Source: Haemonchus contortus
Taxonomy: Eukaryota > Nematoda > Chromadorea > Rhabditida > Trichostrongylidae
NCBI GenBank assembly: GCA_000469685.2
Contig: LS997566.1
Span: 28,217,432-28,281,431, forward strand
DNA length: 64,000 nucleotides
Reading direction: 5' to 3'
In this document: positions 12,434 through 24,000 of the stretch, piece after piece
Layout of the letters: each line of letters opens with the position of its first letter
Numbering within the stretch: the first letter of the stretch is position 1
The notes under the pieces: generated by a model
What the model saw: only the letters and a program-made list of their open reading frames with translations
Database searches by the model: none
What the model was told of the DNA's origin: nothing
Made by a program: the position numbers and the translations under genes

Positions 12434-13332
12434 GGTGTGTGCATTAATTTCCGCCACCGATTTCCAAGGGCCGTTGCGCGAACCATATTGGAGGTTTACC
12501 GGTGAAACCTGTCATGTTCTGTAAGGTAGGGTATTGACTACCTACTTAAGGACAGACAGATCAGTTTTGCCCCAAAATCCTGTTGCTCTCAGACTGATTG
12601 GTCATGGAACGTGATGAACCGTTTCCCCGGGGGGCCCTTCCCCTGCTGTTTGATTTCAAGAAAACTGGCATTGAAGCCCACCGGATGCTTCTATGGAGGA
12701 CAAGCTTCATCTGAACGAACCTTCTGAGATAGCTTCTCTTCACTCGAGAGCTCGCAACGAAAGCGGAATGTTTCTTGCCCAAAAGTGATGCTGTGCGTGC
12801 ATTTGGTGGTGGGATCAAAAGCGTGTCTTGAACTATGATCTGCTGAGCCCGAACAAAACTGTTACTGCTGGCCGCTACGAACACCGACTTGACAGTTTGT
12901 AGGATGCTCTCACCTAAAAGCTCACCTTAATCGCAAGAAAATATCATAAGGTGCTGTTCCACCACGAACATGCCAGACTCCATGTTGCGAAGAATGTCCC
13001 TTAAAAAAATTGCAGCTGTTGGATGGAATCAGCTTGTTCAGCCCGCATACTCTTCGGTTCTTGCTCTTTCTGATGACCACCTATACCGGTCGATGCAAGT
13101 CAGTTTAGCAGATACACGCTTCCCGAATGCCGATGAAGTGCGAAAATTGGTGGATGACTGGATTGCCTCAAGAGATGAAGACTTTTTTAGACCCGGAGTC
13201 AACAAGATACCAGAAAGATGGCAAGAAGTTGTAGCTAACGATCACCAATACATTGGTTAATGTACATTTAGTTTTAATTTTGCAATAAATATGTTTTTGC
13301 ACGCAAAAACGGCGGGAATTAATGCACACACC
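12434..13332 (+). mobile_element. Mariner transposon with both terminal inverted repeats (899 bp)
   Basis: The ends are GGTGTGTGCATTAATTTC... (12434) and the inverted match finishing ...TTAATGCACACACC (13332). The 22-base terminal repeats differ at one position, and each is flanked by TA (12432-12433 and 13333-13334), the expected mariner target duplication. Inside, the + strand carries a decayed transposase. A helix-turn-helix-like start (LLFDFKKTGIEAHRMLL) is near 12640. The C-terminal third is open at 12970-13260, with LALSDDHLY in the place of the usual SDYHLF box and a typical KIPERWQEVV...YIG ending. The second catalytic Asp region reads HEHARLH instead of HDNARPH. The copy is defective. 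Hookworms are known to carry mariners (the 'bandit' element of Ancylostoma caninum); whether this is that family was not tested. Confidence 0.92.
12970..13260 (+). pseudogene. Mariner transposase, C-terminal part
   Basis: The open stretch of 96 codons encodes the C-terminal catalytic region of a DD34D transposase. KKIAAVGWNQLVQPAYS corresponds to the strand before the last catalytic residue, and LSDDHLYRSMQVSLADTRF contains the third Asp region. DEVRKLVDDWIASRDEDFF and PERWQEVVANDHQYIG form the conserved tail. The N-terminal two thirds upstream are broken by stops, so the apparent start is not a real one. Confidence 0.85.
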
Positions 13333-13764
13333 TAATCGTAAACTGTGTCTTCAAGCAGGAAGAAAGCTAGCATTATGTCCTGGGATAGATATTGTTCTTT
13401 CTCCGAGAAAATTGTTCCAGAAATGTCTGGATGGCTCTTTTTTGCAAACAGAGCAGTGAAGCAGCTACTAACATGCATTGTATCAACGGAAAAATGTGTT
13501 GCCGGAAGCAATAGAAGTATTTAGAAACATCTGAGCAGAGCTCCACAGTTCAAACTGTGCGTAAGTGCTGACGCAATATGAAATCCAAACAGAACAGCAT
13601 ATTCAGTACTAAGAACAATAACTTCCACGTTCGGTCTTTTATAATAGAAACCTGGGCATATTGTATACAGTTTCCCACTGCTTTGTGGGCCAGCTTTGTT
13701 GTGGTTTCATAGGAATCGCCTTATTTGGTCGACGTTGCGAACAAATCGTCGTCTCCAGGGACCT
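13333..13764. other. No gene recognised
   Basis: Short AT-rich spacer with no supported feature. Confidence 0.5.
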
Positions 13765-14145
13765 AAAAGCAGTTCGGGGTTCCTGATATGTGGCTTTCCC
13801 CACCAAGCCCCCAAACCTGCCAGCCCAGTTGCAAGAGCTCCCGGAAACTCGATCACCAAAAGATCCCAACCAAGAAACCAATCTTCTGCGGTTCCATCAA
13901 CGTTGCAGCCGATCAAGATTTCCGCGTAACTCTATTTAACGACCGTCAGTGGTGTCTCATTTTTCCCTTGTTGTTAACAAAATCGAGTGGGACGGCAATG
14001 TTGGTGGAACTGCAGAGTATTGGTTTCTTGGTTGGGTGGTGTTCAAGCTTCTGGGACTAGCGGGGCCTGGGGCCAAGGGGCTAGCGCGTTGGGCGCATGG
14101 TCGGGTAAGCCAACCACAGATAAGGAGCTCCGAACTGTTTTTCCT
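13765..14145. repeat. Imperfect fold-back element
   Basis: The left arm (about 13765-13925) and right arm (about 13975-14145) are imperfect reverse complements. Matched landmarks are AGCAGTTCGG with CCGAACTG at the outer ends, and CCCAACCAAGAAACCAAT with ATTGGTTTCTTGGTTGGG near the centre. The outer parts have diverged and carry small indels, so the structure is older than the clean hairpins elsewhere in the window. The two arms give mirrored short open frames on opposite strands, which are not genes. Confidence 0.75.
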
Positions 14146-16049
14146 TCAACTTACCTCTAGACTGTTTCATTCATCGAATGGAATAAACTTGCTGTCAGTA
14201 GGGAATTGAGGGTGGAATGCCAGCTAGCCTACGAATCAGTCAATGCTCCCTTCTCATTGCTCACTCATTATACCGGATGTACCGGAATTGTGCTCGCAAT
14301 TTGAGGGCATGACACGCTTTGAATGGCTGCTGAGGAAGAAGCAATGCAGTTCCTTTTTAATCACGACGCCTCTGTTCGTTCTACTCGAATGATCGTTTTA
14401 TTGAAAGCCCCAATAACTGTGTAAACAGGTTTCTTCAGTTTTGAATATAGATGCAAGCGTATTTCAAAACTAGATCTTCTTTTGAATCCCTGCTGGGAAC
14501 GTAGTTGCATCCGACTTGCGGAGCACCACTGAGAGCGGCGACCTCGAAAAGATCAAGTATTACATCTTTAAACAAAGAGTAAACGTTAGTTTTTAACCGC
14601 TATCCAAAAAGTTCAGTAATCAATCGCCTGCTATACACAAACTGTTCGTAGTTTCAAAAGTCCCCTAAAATGCAGTGTGGGCAGTAAAACGAGTGAACCA
14701 AGAAGACAATATTCGTAGAAACGTTCATAGAGATAGGGTTGAGCAGTGAAGGGAAAAAGGTCTTCACGATACACCTCAAATTTACACCCATGTGACCACG
14801 GTTAGTTCCCTTTTTAAACTCACCTCCTCTCTTCTCCTCCAAATGGTGCTTGAGAAGGCTTTGAACACCTTTGTTCCTAGTTTAACAGTATCATTCTTTG
14901 GGTAAGTTCTGAATTCATGATATTATGTCCGTGGAAAATGAAAGGCTTAATGACAAAAGTTTAAAGACGAACCTTTCTCCAGTGATCATCATCATCTTCC
15001 CGTTCAAATAGTCCAGGGCCCTTTGCTCCAGCTCCTTATTCCAATTCTGTGAGCAAACTTTGCAGCATTCATTCTGCTAGCAAAACCCATCAAGAAAACT
15101 CACTAATTTTCTATTGTGTTGTCTGTTGAGCTGTATGAAAGCTGATTTTGAGGAATCTGAAAAATTTGTTTCTTGAGCGTGTAGAGGTAGCCTTGGCTAA
15201 TGTAATAACAAGATAGTGAGATCGTAAGATCTGTGTGCCTCGCCTTTGATGAAAAGAAAACTCACTGTCCAGGGCATTCACCAGGAAGAAAGGAAGCAGA
15301 AAGAAGATGAAGAGCATTTTCGATGTAACTGGTTCCGGTCCCTCAGCTATTTAAAGAGATATTGCCGTCTGCACAGCTGCTTGTACGACAGAGCATAAGT
15401 AACTAAAGGAAGCGATTGCTAAAAAAATTCCGATATTCATCATATAGTCACTTCCAATACCCTGATTTACCTGCTGCTGTGTGGCTTTTAAGGGAAAGGT
15501 AGCCAAGTTCCCCATGTGTTTGCTTTACGCCAATCGACATCTTGACGCTCCGTATTCATTTACATTTATGAACATTTACGGGATCTGAGCAGTAGCGATT
15601 TGATTGTGTGTTGGAAACGTGGCGGGCGTTGATAAATTTCTTCTAAGCCCCAGTTTACCTTACTACGAGTACACCAACTAAAAAAATTATTAGAGCTAGG
15701 ATCGAGCCTGAAATTCTAAAAAGCTCTCTTCCTCCTCAAGTTGAGGTGAATGTGTCTCATTCATACCTATGTTTTTGCCCTCGTGCCTCTTGTCAGGTTT
15801 TGATGTGGGGCTGGGTCAACTCTGGTGCGGCCCTTCTCCCCGAATTCGCACGGCAACCGCCAGTGGTTCCGCAAGGTCTACCGTGTCCTTCTACTGGAAA
15901 GATAAACCTTTTCCTTCATACGCGCACCTGACCTGCATGATGGGAAAGGCTTGGAAAAATCGAATGCGTGGTGATTTCCGCACCATATCCACGTTGTCTT
16001 CAGGAAGTCGGGTCATACTAGGGTGTACAAAAAGCTTATCTGTTCATAG
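14146..16049. other. No gene; a short RTE-leader-like patch near 15.8 kb
   Basis: No exon is supported. About 15790-15850 resembles, in sequence and spacing, the stretch at 36565-36640 that lies beyond the 5' end of the RTE fragment there (CAGG, TGA, GGGG, TGGGT words in register). It may therefore be flanking or leader repeat sequence of that family. Confidence 0.35.
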
Positions 16050-16690
16050 AGACCCAGAACTGTTTCTCAGTTCTTCCCATACCAGTCCTTTCATCAGCGG
16101 TGGTCATGGGAGTTACCTGGTGGACAGTTTCGTGGTGATCAACAGTTGATGACAGTTGCCCCAGTTATTTGTTAAAAGGGGTACCATATATTTCCTGGTC
16201 CACTGGTGACGGCTGCCTGCAAGAAAAATAGAATATGTTTACGGCGATTTTGTATTGAAAAATAGTTACATCAGCCTCGAGGGAAGCGGTAAAGCAATGC
16301 AGTCCACCAACGGAAATGATGTTGTTGTTGCAGTAATAAGAAATACTTCATAATTCAGAGATACTATCAGAAATAATATCCAAAAAATCAGATTGGCCAG
16401 GGTAATGCGATGTCATGATGACCGGTGGGCCAGGGCGTTTACTGACTGGATCCTTCGAAACGTCGAACGAACACCAGGAGGCCATCAACGTGAAGGGCTG
16501 ACTTCTTCACGAAAACTGCTGAAAAAAAGGTATGCTGGTATGCGAAGAGGTATGCTTTGCTCCGTGTCCCTCGGGCGAGGACGACTCACTGGACTATTAT
16601 GGCTCGCCACAGGGACGAACGGAGACGTTACTGGCGCCCACCCGAGGGAATCGATGATCAACGAGACGAAAGGGTATTACGGGTGATCTA
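16050..16690 (+). mobile_element. RTE remnant, internally deleted
   Basis: Two separated matches to the RTE copy at 9-12 kb lie in order. At 16080-16150 the segment with RWSWELPGG corresponds to RWTWESPGG at about 9750. From about 16383 to 16690 the C-terminal domain (RLARVMRCHDDRWARAFTDWI for [22 protein letters not shown]) runs to the element's 3' end. The endonuclease end, linker and reverse transcriptase between them are missing or unrecognisable. This is inactive debris. Confidence 0.75.
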
Positions 16691-16739
16691 GAAGAACAGT
16701 TCTGTGAGTGTTAAGCCAATTAAACCATCATTTTCCGAC

Positions 16740-16990
16740 GTGTAGCCGCTTTCAGCACAAACAAATTGCAGTTGTTGGATTGGATCAGCTTGTTCAGCCT
16801 GCATACTCTCCGATACTTGCTCTTTCTGATGACCACCTATACCGGCCCATGCAAGTCAGTTTGGCAGATATACGCTTCCGGAATGCCGAAGTAGTGTGAA
16901 AATGGGTGGATAACATTATTTCCTTAAAAGATGAAGTCCTTTTCAGTATGTTTTTGCACGCGAAAAACGGCGAAAATTAATGCACACACC
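16740..16990 (+). mobile_element. 3' fragment of a mariner (same family as 12.4 kb)
   Basis: The transposase C-terminal text (VVGLDQLVQPAYSPILALSDDHLYRPMQ...) matches the copy at 12970-13260 closely but ends early at a stop. The right terminal repeat AATTAATGCACACACC finishes at 16990 and is followed by TA. The 5' two thirds of the transposon are absent. Compared with the 12.4-kb copy there is a deletion of the PERWQEVV tail. Confidence 0.85.
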
Positions 16991-16992
16991 TA

Positions 16993-19900
16993 ATACTTTC
17001 AAGTCCGCACTGGTAATTCGTAGCTATGATCTATGCCTAATGGTCGGTTGAGCTAAGGAGGTTCTTACATCATAGAGATTCATCCCACCCTAAAGCTAAG
17101 GTTCGAACATCTAAAGCTGTAATGCTCGGTTCAGAATTAGTATTGGGCTGCGAATCGTGTGCTCCTGCTTCAAAGCTACATATTACTTCCGTGTACTGAT
17201 CGTTCGTACGGTACGTGCGAACAGTGAATGTGGGTCCTCATTCTACGAACCTTAGAATGTTCCTGTTGATGTTCAGTTGGTTGCGCGCTCAGTAATTGTT
17301 CTTGTACTCTCAAGGGTCGAACAGGTCGACCAGTTTCCGACAAGCATCGTGTTCGAAACATATCGGTCATAAGTGAATGGCCCAATTATTCCATAAAGCA
17401 GTACGAAACTTATTGCAAATACTTATAATATCGAAAGGTTCAAAGTTTTCACAAACCTACCAAACTCCTACCACAAAAGACAGACCTGCTACTATATGGC
17501 TCACCTTATCAGTGCCCGACGTTTCCTATCAGTTTTTTGAGTAAAGGAGACGGAGATCAGTGAGTTGTCCCAGTTATTGCCATCGCGACAATGCTCTTCG
17601 TCGCGAAGTAACCATATCTTCTCAACCGCAGTTCTTTCTTTTACAATACTCCTCGTCATGTACACCTGCTCCAGAGGAAAAATGCTACTATTTCTTCAAA
17701 CTGGTCTATCTCCTTCTGTTTCTAGACCAGGAGGTCATTACGTTGCTCTTAATGGTTTACTGGTATCTATAGCTGATTTCCTTGTCATTATTTCGGATAT
17801 TATGAATAAGGAATTTTGCCTTTCTATCAAAAGAGTGGCTATTCAACCAGGTTTATCTGGCAAAAATCTGTCATACCAAGAGCGTCTTGAATTACAGCTG
17901 ACTCCTCTATTATTTAGCTTGTGGAGCAACTGTTCTCAATGAATGAGAGGTGCATGGCTCATCCCTCTGTGTGATCTAATCCAGATGCCCCGTGACCGAG
18001 GTATTACGGTTGTAATGGCAAAGGAAAATATTGTGCATCAATGTCTTAACTTATGGGGTATTACATCTGACTTTTGTACTATAGTCTGCCCCGACCCCTC
18101 AAAGGGTTGCACCAATCTGGTCCAATCGCCCGTAATTGCTGATGGCGCAAGTAAGCGGTGAAAGATCAGTTGGTCGCGGTGACCGAAGACCATGCGAGGC
18201 CATTTAGATATCAAAGCAATTTTCATTTTCATTGAGCTTGTAAGAAGACTGAACGTTTTGCTGGTAATTGGCCAACTAATGGTACTTAATTTATCAAAAT
18301 GGAAACCTCAGTCAACAGCCTTCGTCAGATAAGGTGCTCTTCAGCATCTTATCAAAGAGCCTGTACTAGCGGACCTGCATGCTTCTTTGTCTTTTAATCA
18401 CATTTAGTCAAGCGCCACTATCTAATGACCTAGCTAACTTCGTTTCATCTCTTACTAGTGACTCTCTTGAAAATTGTTGATGGAACCACTTCTCCTTCTC
18501 CTTGTCAACTCATTCTTGTTAAGGGCTCATACAGAGCTTCCAATGTCACTTGCTATATTACCTTCCTAAAAACATTTCCTGAGTCGAGTCACCAGAAACG
18601 TAGCCGTTCCTCTCGCCTCTCTTGTTGGTGGGTCTGCGCCCCTCCCTTCTCAGAGCAATGTCTATTGAAGTTCCTGGCATTATAGCGAGGCCTTTTGTCG
18701 TAGTATGTGGTAACAAATAACATTCCGAATCTTCCCTAGCAATAAGTCAATATTTCTTTTCATATCGTATTGCCTCTGTGGATCCATTTCTCTACAAAAG
18801 TGAATCTCCCATCCCAAAGCCAGTATTAGTACTCATGCAGGTGAACAAAACAAATGCAAATCTTGTTTTGCATTCCTTTTGAACAACTTCCTGTCCAATA
18901 AAAGCAGTAGAGTAGTTTTCGAGCTCGGTGGATATTTTCTCATGAATTTCTCACAAAATGAAATTCCTCACTCGGTATTCTTCAGAATCTTTCATTGTGC
19001 CTAGAGAAATTTCAGAAAACAGATAAAAAATTAAAATATTCGTGATTTGTATCGCTGCCCAGTTCCAGAAGGAACAATTGCTCAGTTTCAGTGTGAATGA
19101 AAAGCAGTGCCGGCTTTAAACTTAGAAGCAACCACAGTCTTATTGTCTAATGGGTACTCGAAGAAAAACCATGGAAAATCGTTGCCCTACCTAAACCGAA
19201 ATTCAAGGGTAGCAGCTCTGAGTGACCGATGATCTCTCAAGTTTTGCGAAACCTTCTACCATACACATTCTATTGGACATTTTTCTCAAGCCTAGTGTGC
19301 CACTGTGGTATGGTAGGTATGACTTGTTTACTAGGGACGGTTTATTGTTAGAGCAGAACATTTTGAACTAGCAGAATCAAAGTTCAAATGCGTCATACTT
19401 AACAACTAGTCAAGTGTGTGTATCATAGTCATTTAAGCAGGAAGTCTGATCAATACCCATAGAGGGTAGTTGCTCCAAAATCGATCCCTATTGAGTGAGC
19501 CATCCCGCTGTTCGCCTCAGTAACTGCTTTGCAAACCCCGTTCGTAATCTGTTTATAACTAACCTAACGTCGAATCTAGTTTGCCATGTGGCTCGCCAGT
19601 ACACAATCGTCAATCTGTGGTAGAATTGTAATGTTTCCTCCTACAACATGTTGTGCTGACGGAAGAAGAGTACCAAAAGGTAGGTTGCTACATAAGTAAA
19701 CCTGTTTTTTAACTCGAACTTCTTCACAAAAAAAGTTTTGAAGATCATGTCCTATATCGTTCCAGAGGTTCTTACTCAACCACAGGGTGGTGTACCCTGC
19801 ACCAAAAACAACGGTGGTGAGTTACGGGATTTCCAACTGAGAGGTTCAGTCAAGAAGGCTAGCCAAGCCGGCAACTACTTCAATCTCAACTATCATTTTG

Positions 19901-21091
19901 CGAAAAACAGCCAAGCCAGTGATGCTCTATACCTTTCTGAAAAATCAGTAACAAACAATCTAAAAACCCCTTTTAAACATTCTCTTTGGAGTTAGTAACA
20001 ATCCCTGTCATGTTTTTTCGGAAACTGATTTTGCTTTCAGAATTTGAAACCTCTCCAAACAGACTTTTTTTCAGAGCTTGTGTATTTTGGCAGCAGTTCA
20101 TTCGTAAGCGTCTTTCTACACTATGAAACCATGTGTTACACTAATATTCGACTCTGATCAAGGTCAGAGTCCAGACCCGTGGGATGGATAGGGTTCATAT
20201 TTTGGCGATTAGAATAGGGGCAATGCTCCAAAACCTGTTTTTAACAAAATAGCTGATGTAATTGATCAATTACCTAATCTGTACTTTTACTCATGACCTT
20301 CTCCGTAGGTTAGACAAGTCTCTCATGCCTGTGCAACATAAGCCCTTTGTCGCCATAGCACGGCCAACAACTTTCGATCTCTGGTAAGAAAAATTGTTCG
20401 AGAAAAATGACAGCTTCTGTTAGATAACCCAACCCAGCCGTGGAACTATTAATAGTGGTTTGTAACTGACTAAAGGATACATCATTCCAGCAAAATGAAA
20501 ATAAATACCTTCCGCGTATTGCATGGGGTTACCTAAAATCATAGTGTTTTAGGAGGGTCTTGAGGTTGGAAAAAACAACAAAATCAAGTTCAAAAACAAA
20601 AACACTCAGATGAAAAGTTAGATCTGCAAAGATGGGAAAGAAGCGGGATTGAGTCTATAGGACTAGCAACAAATTCTTTTCCAGTTATCATCTATAGGCG
20701 CATATTATCTACTAATATCAGTCAACGTCATGACACTTGACGACACAATACGATTGTGATGAATAATTTCGTTTTCTTCAATGCTCAACTTCTCGTTATC
20801 AAGTTGAGCATTGTTCACCTATTGAGCTGATTCACTTCTCTCTTTTCTTTTCGGCTGACTACAGCTATACATTGTTCGGTTTCTCGTGTGAGGATCATCC
20901 ATGACGTTAGGGATTACGAGCCCGGAATTGAATTCGAATTCTTTTCTTTTTTTCATACATTCTCTTGAATGCAATCTTAAATTCTCTCTTCTTCTTCAGT
21001 TCAGACGTCGTTATTATGTTGCTTTCGCATACAGCAAATGGTTGCTCTACAAACATTTCCGTCATGACGCTCTGATTTTCCTACACTTCAG
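16993..21091. other. Gene-poor upstream region of the reductase gene
   Basis: There are several open frames (for example 17565-17942, 125 codons) but none shows a known domain, signal or splice context. I do not recognise them. A 13-bp perfect inverted repeat (CAATGCTCAACTT, 20779-20791 and 20801-20813) lies about 280 bases before the reductase start and is the only distinct structure near a plausible promoter. Confidence 0.4.
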
Positions 21092-21092
21092 A
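21090..21092 (+). promoter_or_regulatory. Probable spliced-leader acceptor of the reductase gene
   Basis: A pyrimidine-rich tract ending CTTCAG finishes at 21091, and the ATG begins two bases later. A 3' splice acceptor this close to the start codon with no upstream coding exon is the standard signature of spliced-leader trans-splicing in nematodes. No leader RNA gene is visible here; this is inference. Confidence 0.6.
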
Positions 21093-24000
21093 ATGGTCGT
21101 CGAAACAATCACGCTATCAAATGGTGCCAACATGCCTTTGTTAGGCCTCGGAACGTGGCAGGTGTCGCTTCCTTCCTTGCGCTTTAGTCCTATTATACTT
21201 TTCATTTCTACACACAACTAAATGAGCACCTCACACTCAATGTTACCCAGACTTTTCCATTCGAATCGTTTCTTTTCTTTCTGAATTTTAAGTCTAGAAA
21301 CTATTATATTTTTGGAGAACGGAACTACATGTTGCTGAAGGCCACACCCATAGTTCGAAGTAAATTTTGTTATCCTTCTATCTCTGTGCGCCTTTCGCTA
21401 GATAAGAATGAGACCTCGTTCGTCCACCATCTACCACCGATTTTATCCATCCAAGTCACCAGAGTGGCTTTTCAATATAAAAGTTTGCATGGAAGGTTGC
21501 TTTCTTCGTCAATGTTTCAAAACCGCATCTCCTGGCCCGAGCCGACCAACTTTTTCTTTTTTCCGATTATATTCTTCTCACATATCAATGAAATGGCTTC
21601 ACATATGAGGTTCATGTTTTGGAAGACTTGGTCTTTTTCTTATCTTTTTACATTTCGAGTTCCTACAGTAGACATCGCTCGTAACCGTGTAAATGTGAAG
21701 GAGGAGCTCCCACTGATATACGCCGCGAACGCCCCATCAGACGCACAGCATGATTTCCTTGCTGGACAGATGTAACACCCAATTATACCCCTCTTGATGA
21801 ATCTAGCCCTGATACCTCCACTTGTGGTGGACGTAAATACATCCCTCTGAATCTGTAGTGATAATTTTGTCCGGAGAAGGTTGTTGACAGTACTTTTCTG
21901 AGATCTGGTCAACTAGTGAGAAGTGGAGTGGAAGAAATTTAGGACTTTCGAAAGAGAGTAGGGAATTTTGTTTACTCTTCGCGGAAATTCACTTCAATCA
22001 GAGAGCGTAACCCATTCAATTCAATACGCATGAATTTTTGAGACAGCCATTAGCATCTAGTCAGCACTAGTGCATTTTCTCCGATAAAAGTTCTCGAAAT
22101 AAAATGTTGCTATGCAAGAAAGCCCATAAGTTGCTACGTGGTATACCTACATATGGACAGGAAAACAACGATCTGACTCGGTAGTGAAATACGTTGATCA
22201 TCTGCCCAGTTCGCTCATGGAATGAAAAGTTCAATCATAGTCCGGCAGTCAATATACGTATTGCTTCTCTGATGGAGGGAGAGGGAAGGAGGGGGGTAGG
22301 GGGGGTCATGAAAATGTGTTGCTGAAGGAAATGCGTAGCGATTGAGCAGATCATTGACTTGCTGTTAATCAGATTTGTACAGAATGTAAGTACGCAAGAT
22401 CTCTGAACATCTGAGTAGCACTCAGCTCTATAGATCGATAAAACCTATCACGCATACGACCGTGAGCACTACCCTTTTGGATCCAAACTTTTTGGATCCT
22501 GGTATAGGCCCAAACTGCGCCCTTGTCATTTTAGTTGCTGGCGAGAGAATATAAAGATACAAAAAATTTTCGCTGATTAACAATTCACGAATGAAACGCA
22601 CCCGAGAGTCCACGGTATCTGTAGCAGCGGAAAATTTCTTGTGTGCCAAATTTTTTCTATTTTCTTGTTACACAAAAACGTTCGGATTAGTCTAACCAAC
22701 CAAATATGCTTCTAGTTAGTGACCCTGCAAAACACCGAACACCGTTCGATTGCTTTTTTTGAGGACTTGACTTTCCTGAAAACGTCCCTTGATTTAATGT
22801 TTCATACACAACGTTGTTGTTCCCCTGCTTTTTCGAATTCCTCAAAGATGTTCCAATGAGAAATGAAGGTTTTTAATATTTCGTCAAGAACTAGCTTAAG
22901 GGATTGTTTTTAGGCTTCCAACACGCTTATGTATTGAAAGATCACTTCCACTCACTCACTTATTTGAAAGATCAGTGTGCAGAGCTCCTGACTATAAGGA
23001 TGATTTCCTTTTGAGGATAATGTACCACTTTGACTTTGAGCCCAATGCTGGGACGCATCCCTCTGGCGGGATTAATCAACGTCGACAGTCTTTATCTTTT
23101 ATCCTTTTACACTGTGGCGTGCACATTTGGGAGACGATCTTGTACCTAACTAGGGGTGCAAATAAAACTACCGTTTTCAATGATCGTATGTAGCTGACCG
23201 ACGGTGATGCTCATACAGATTCACCCAAGAATTCTACGCAATTAGAGATACCTCAAATGTATTACCACTAAAAGGAATTACCAACCCATAAAACTACCAA
23301 ACGCCAGGTACTATAGTTGCAAAATCTTCACGAAAAGTGACATTGGAAAATAGAATGGATTAGCAGATATTCAGGCTTCCTTGAACATAAATTATTGTCA
23401 ATTAAAAATGTGAATATCCAAAATACAGAACGTCATATGCAATAGATGATGAAGAGGTTGTTCAGGACATCGATGTTTGGAAAATTAACATAATTCGGAC
23501 ATTGAAACTCCTTCACAGATCGAATAAAACGAAATAAGGTGACCGACAGCCATTAATCTGTAATTTTAGGCAAAAGACGAACAAGAACTAACAGTTTCCT
23601 TGAAGACAGCACTCGACAATGGATATCGCCTCATTGGTAAGCGACTCTTTCAGTTTGTTCTATGAACAGTGGTATGGGATGAAAGGTAAGGGGAACATGC
23701 TCCCAATACTCATGTGTCTATTTTCAGACACAGCATTCCTGTATCAGAATGAAGCGATAATTGGTAAAGTGCTGGAGGAATATTTGTCAAGTGGGAAAAT
23801 CAAAAGAGAAGAGCTCTTCATCACAACCAAGGTGAGCGTTAAAGAAGTTCCAGCGGAATTGGTTTGATCAGTGAAGCAGAAAGGTTACAACTTCAGACGT
23901 TGAACAACTTGCAGCTATGAATAGTAGGGAATAACCTGCTATTTAGCGAAGGCGCAAATCGATAATTTTGGGATCTTGGGATACTTGTCCATTCGTGGCC

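Noticed and set aside
17565..17942. 125-codon open frame as a membrane protein gene
   Set aside because: Hydrophobic patches occur but there is no domain, signal, splice context or conserved motif; chance AT-rich ORF is as likely.
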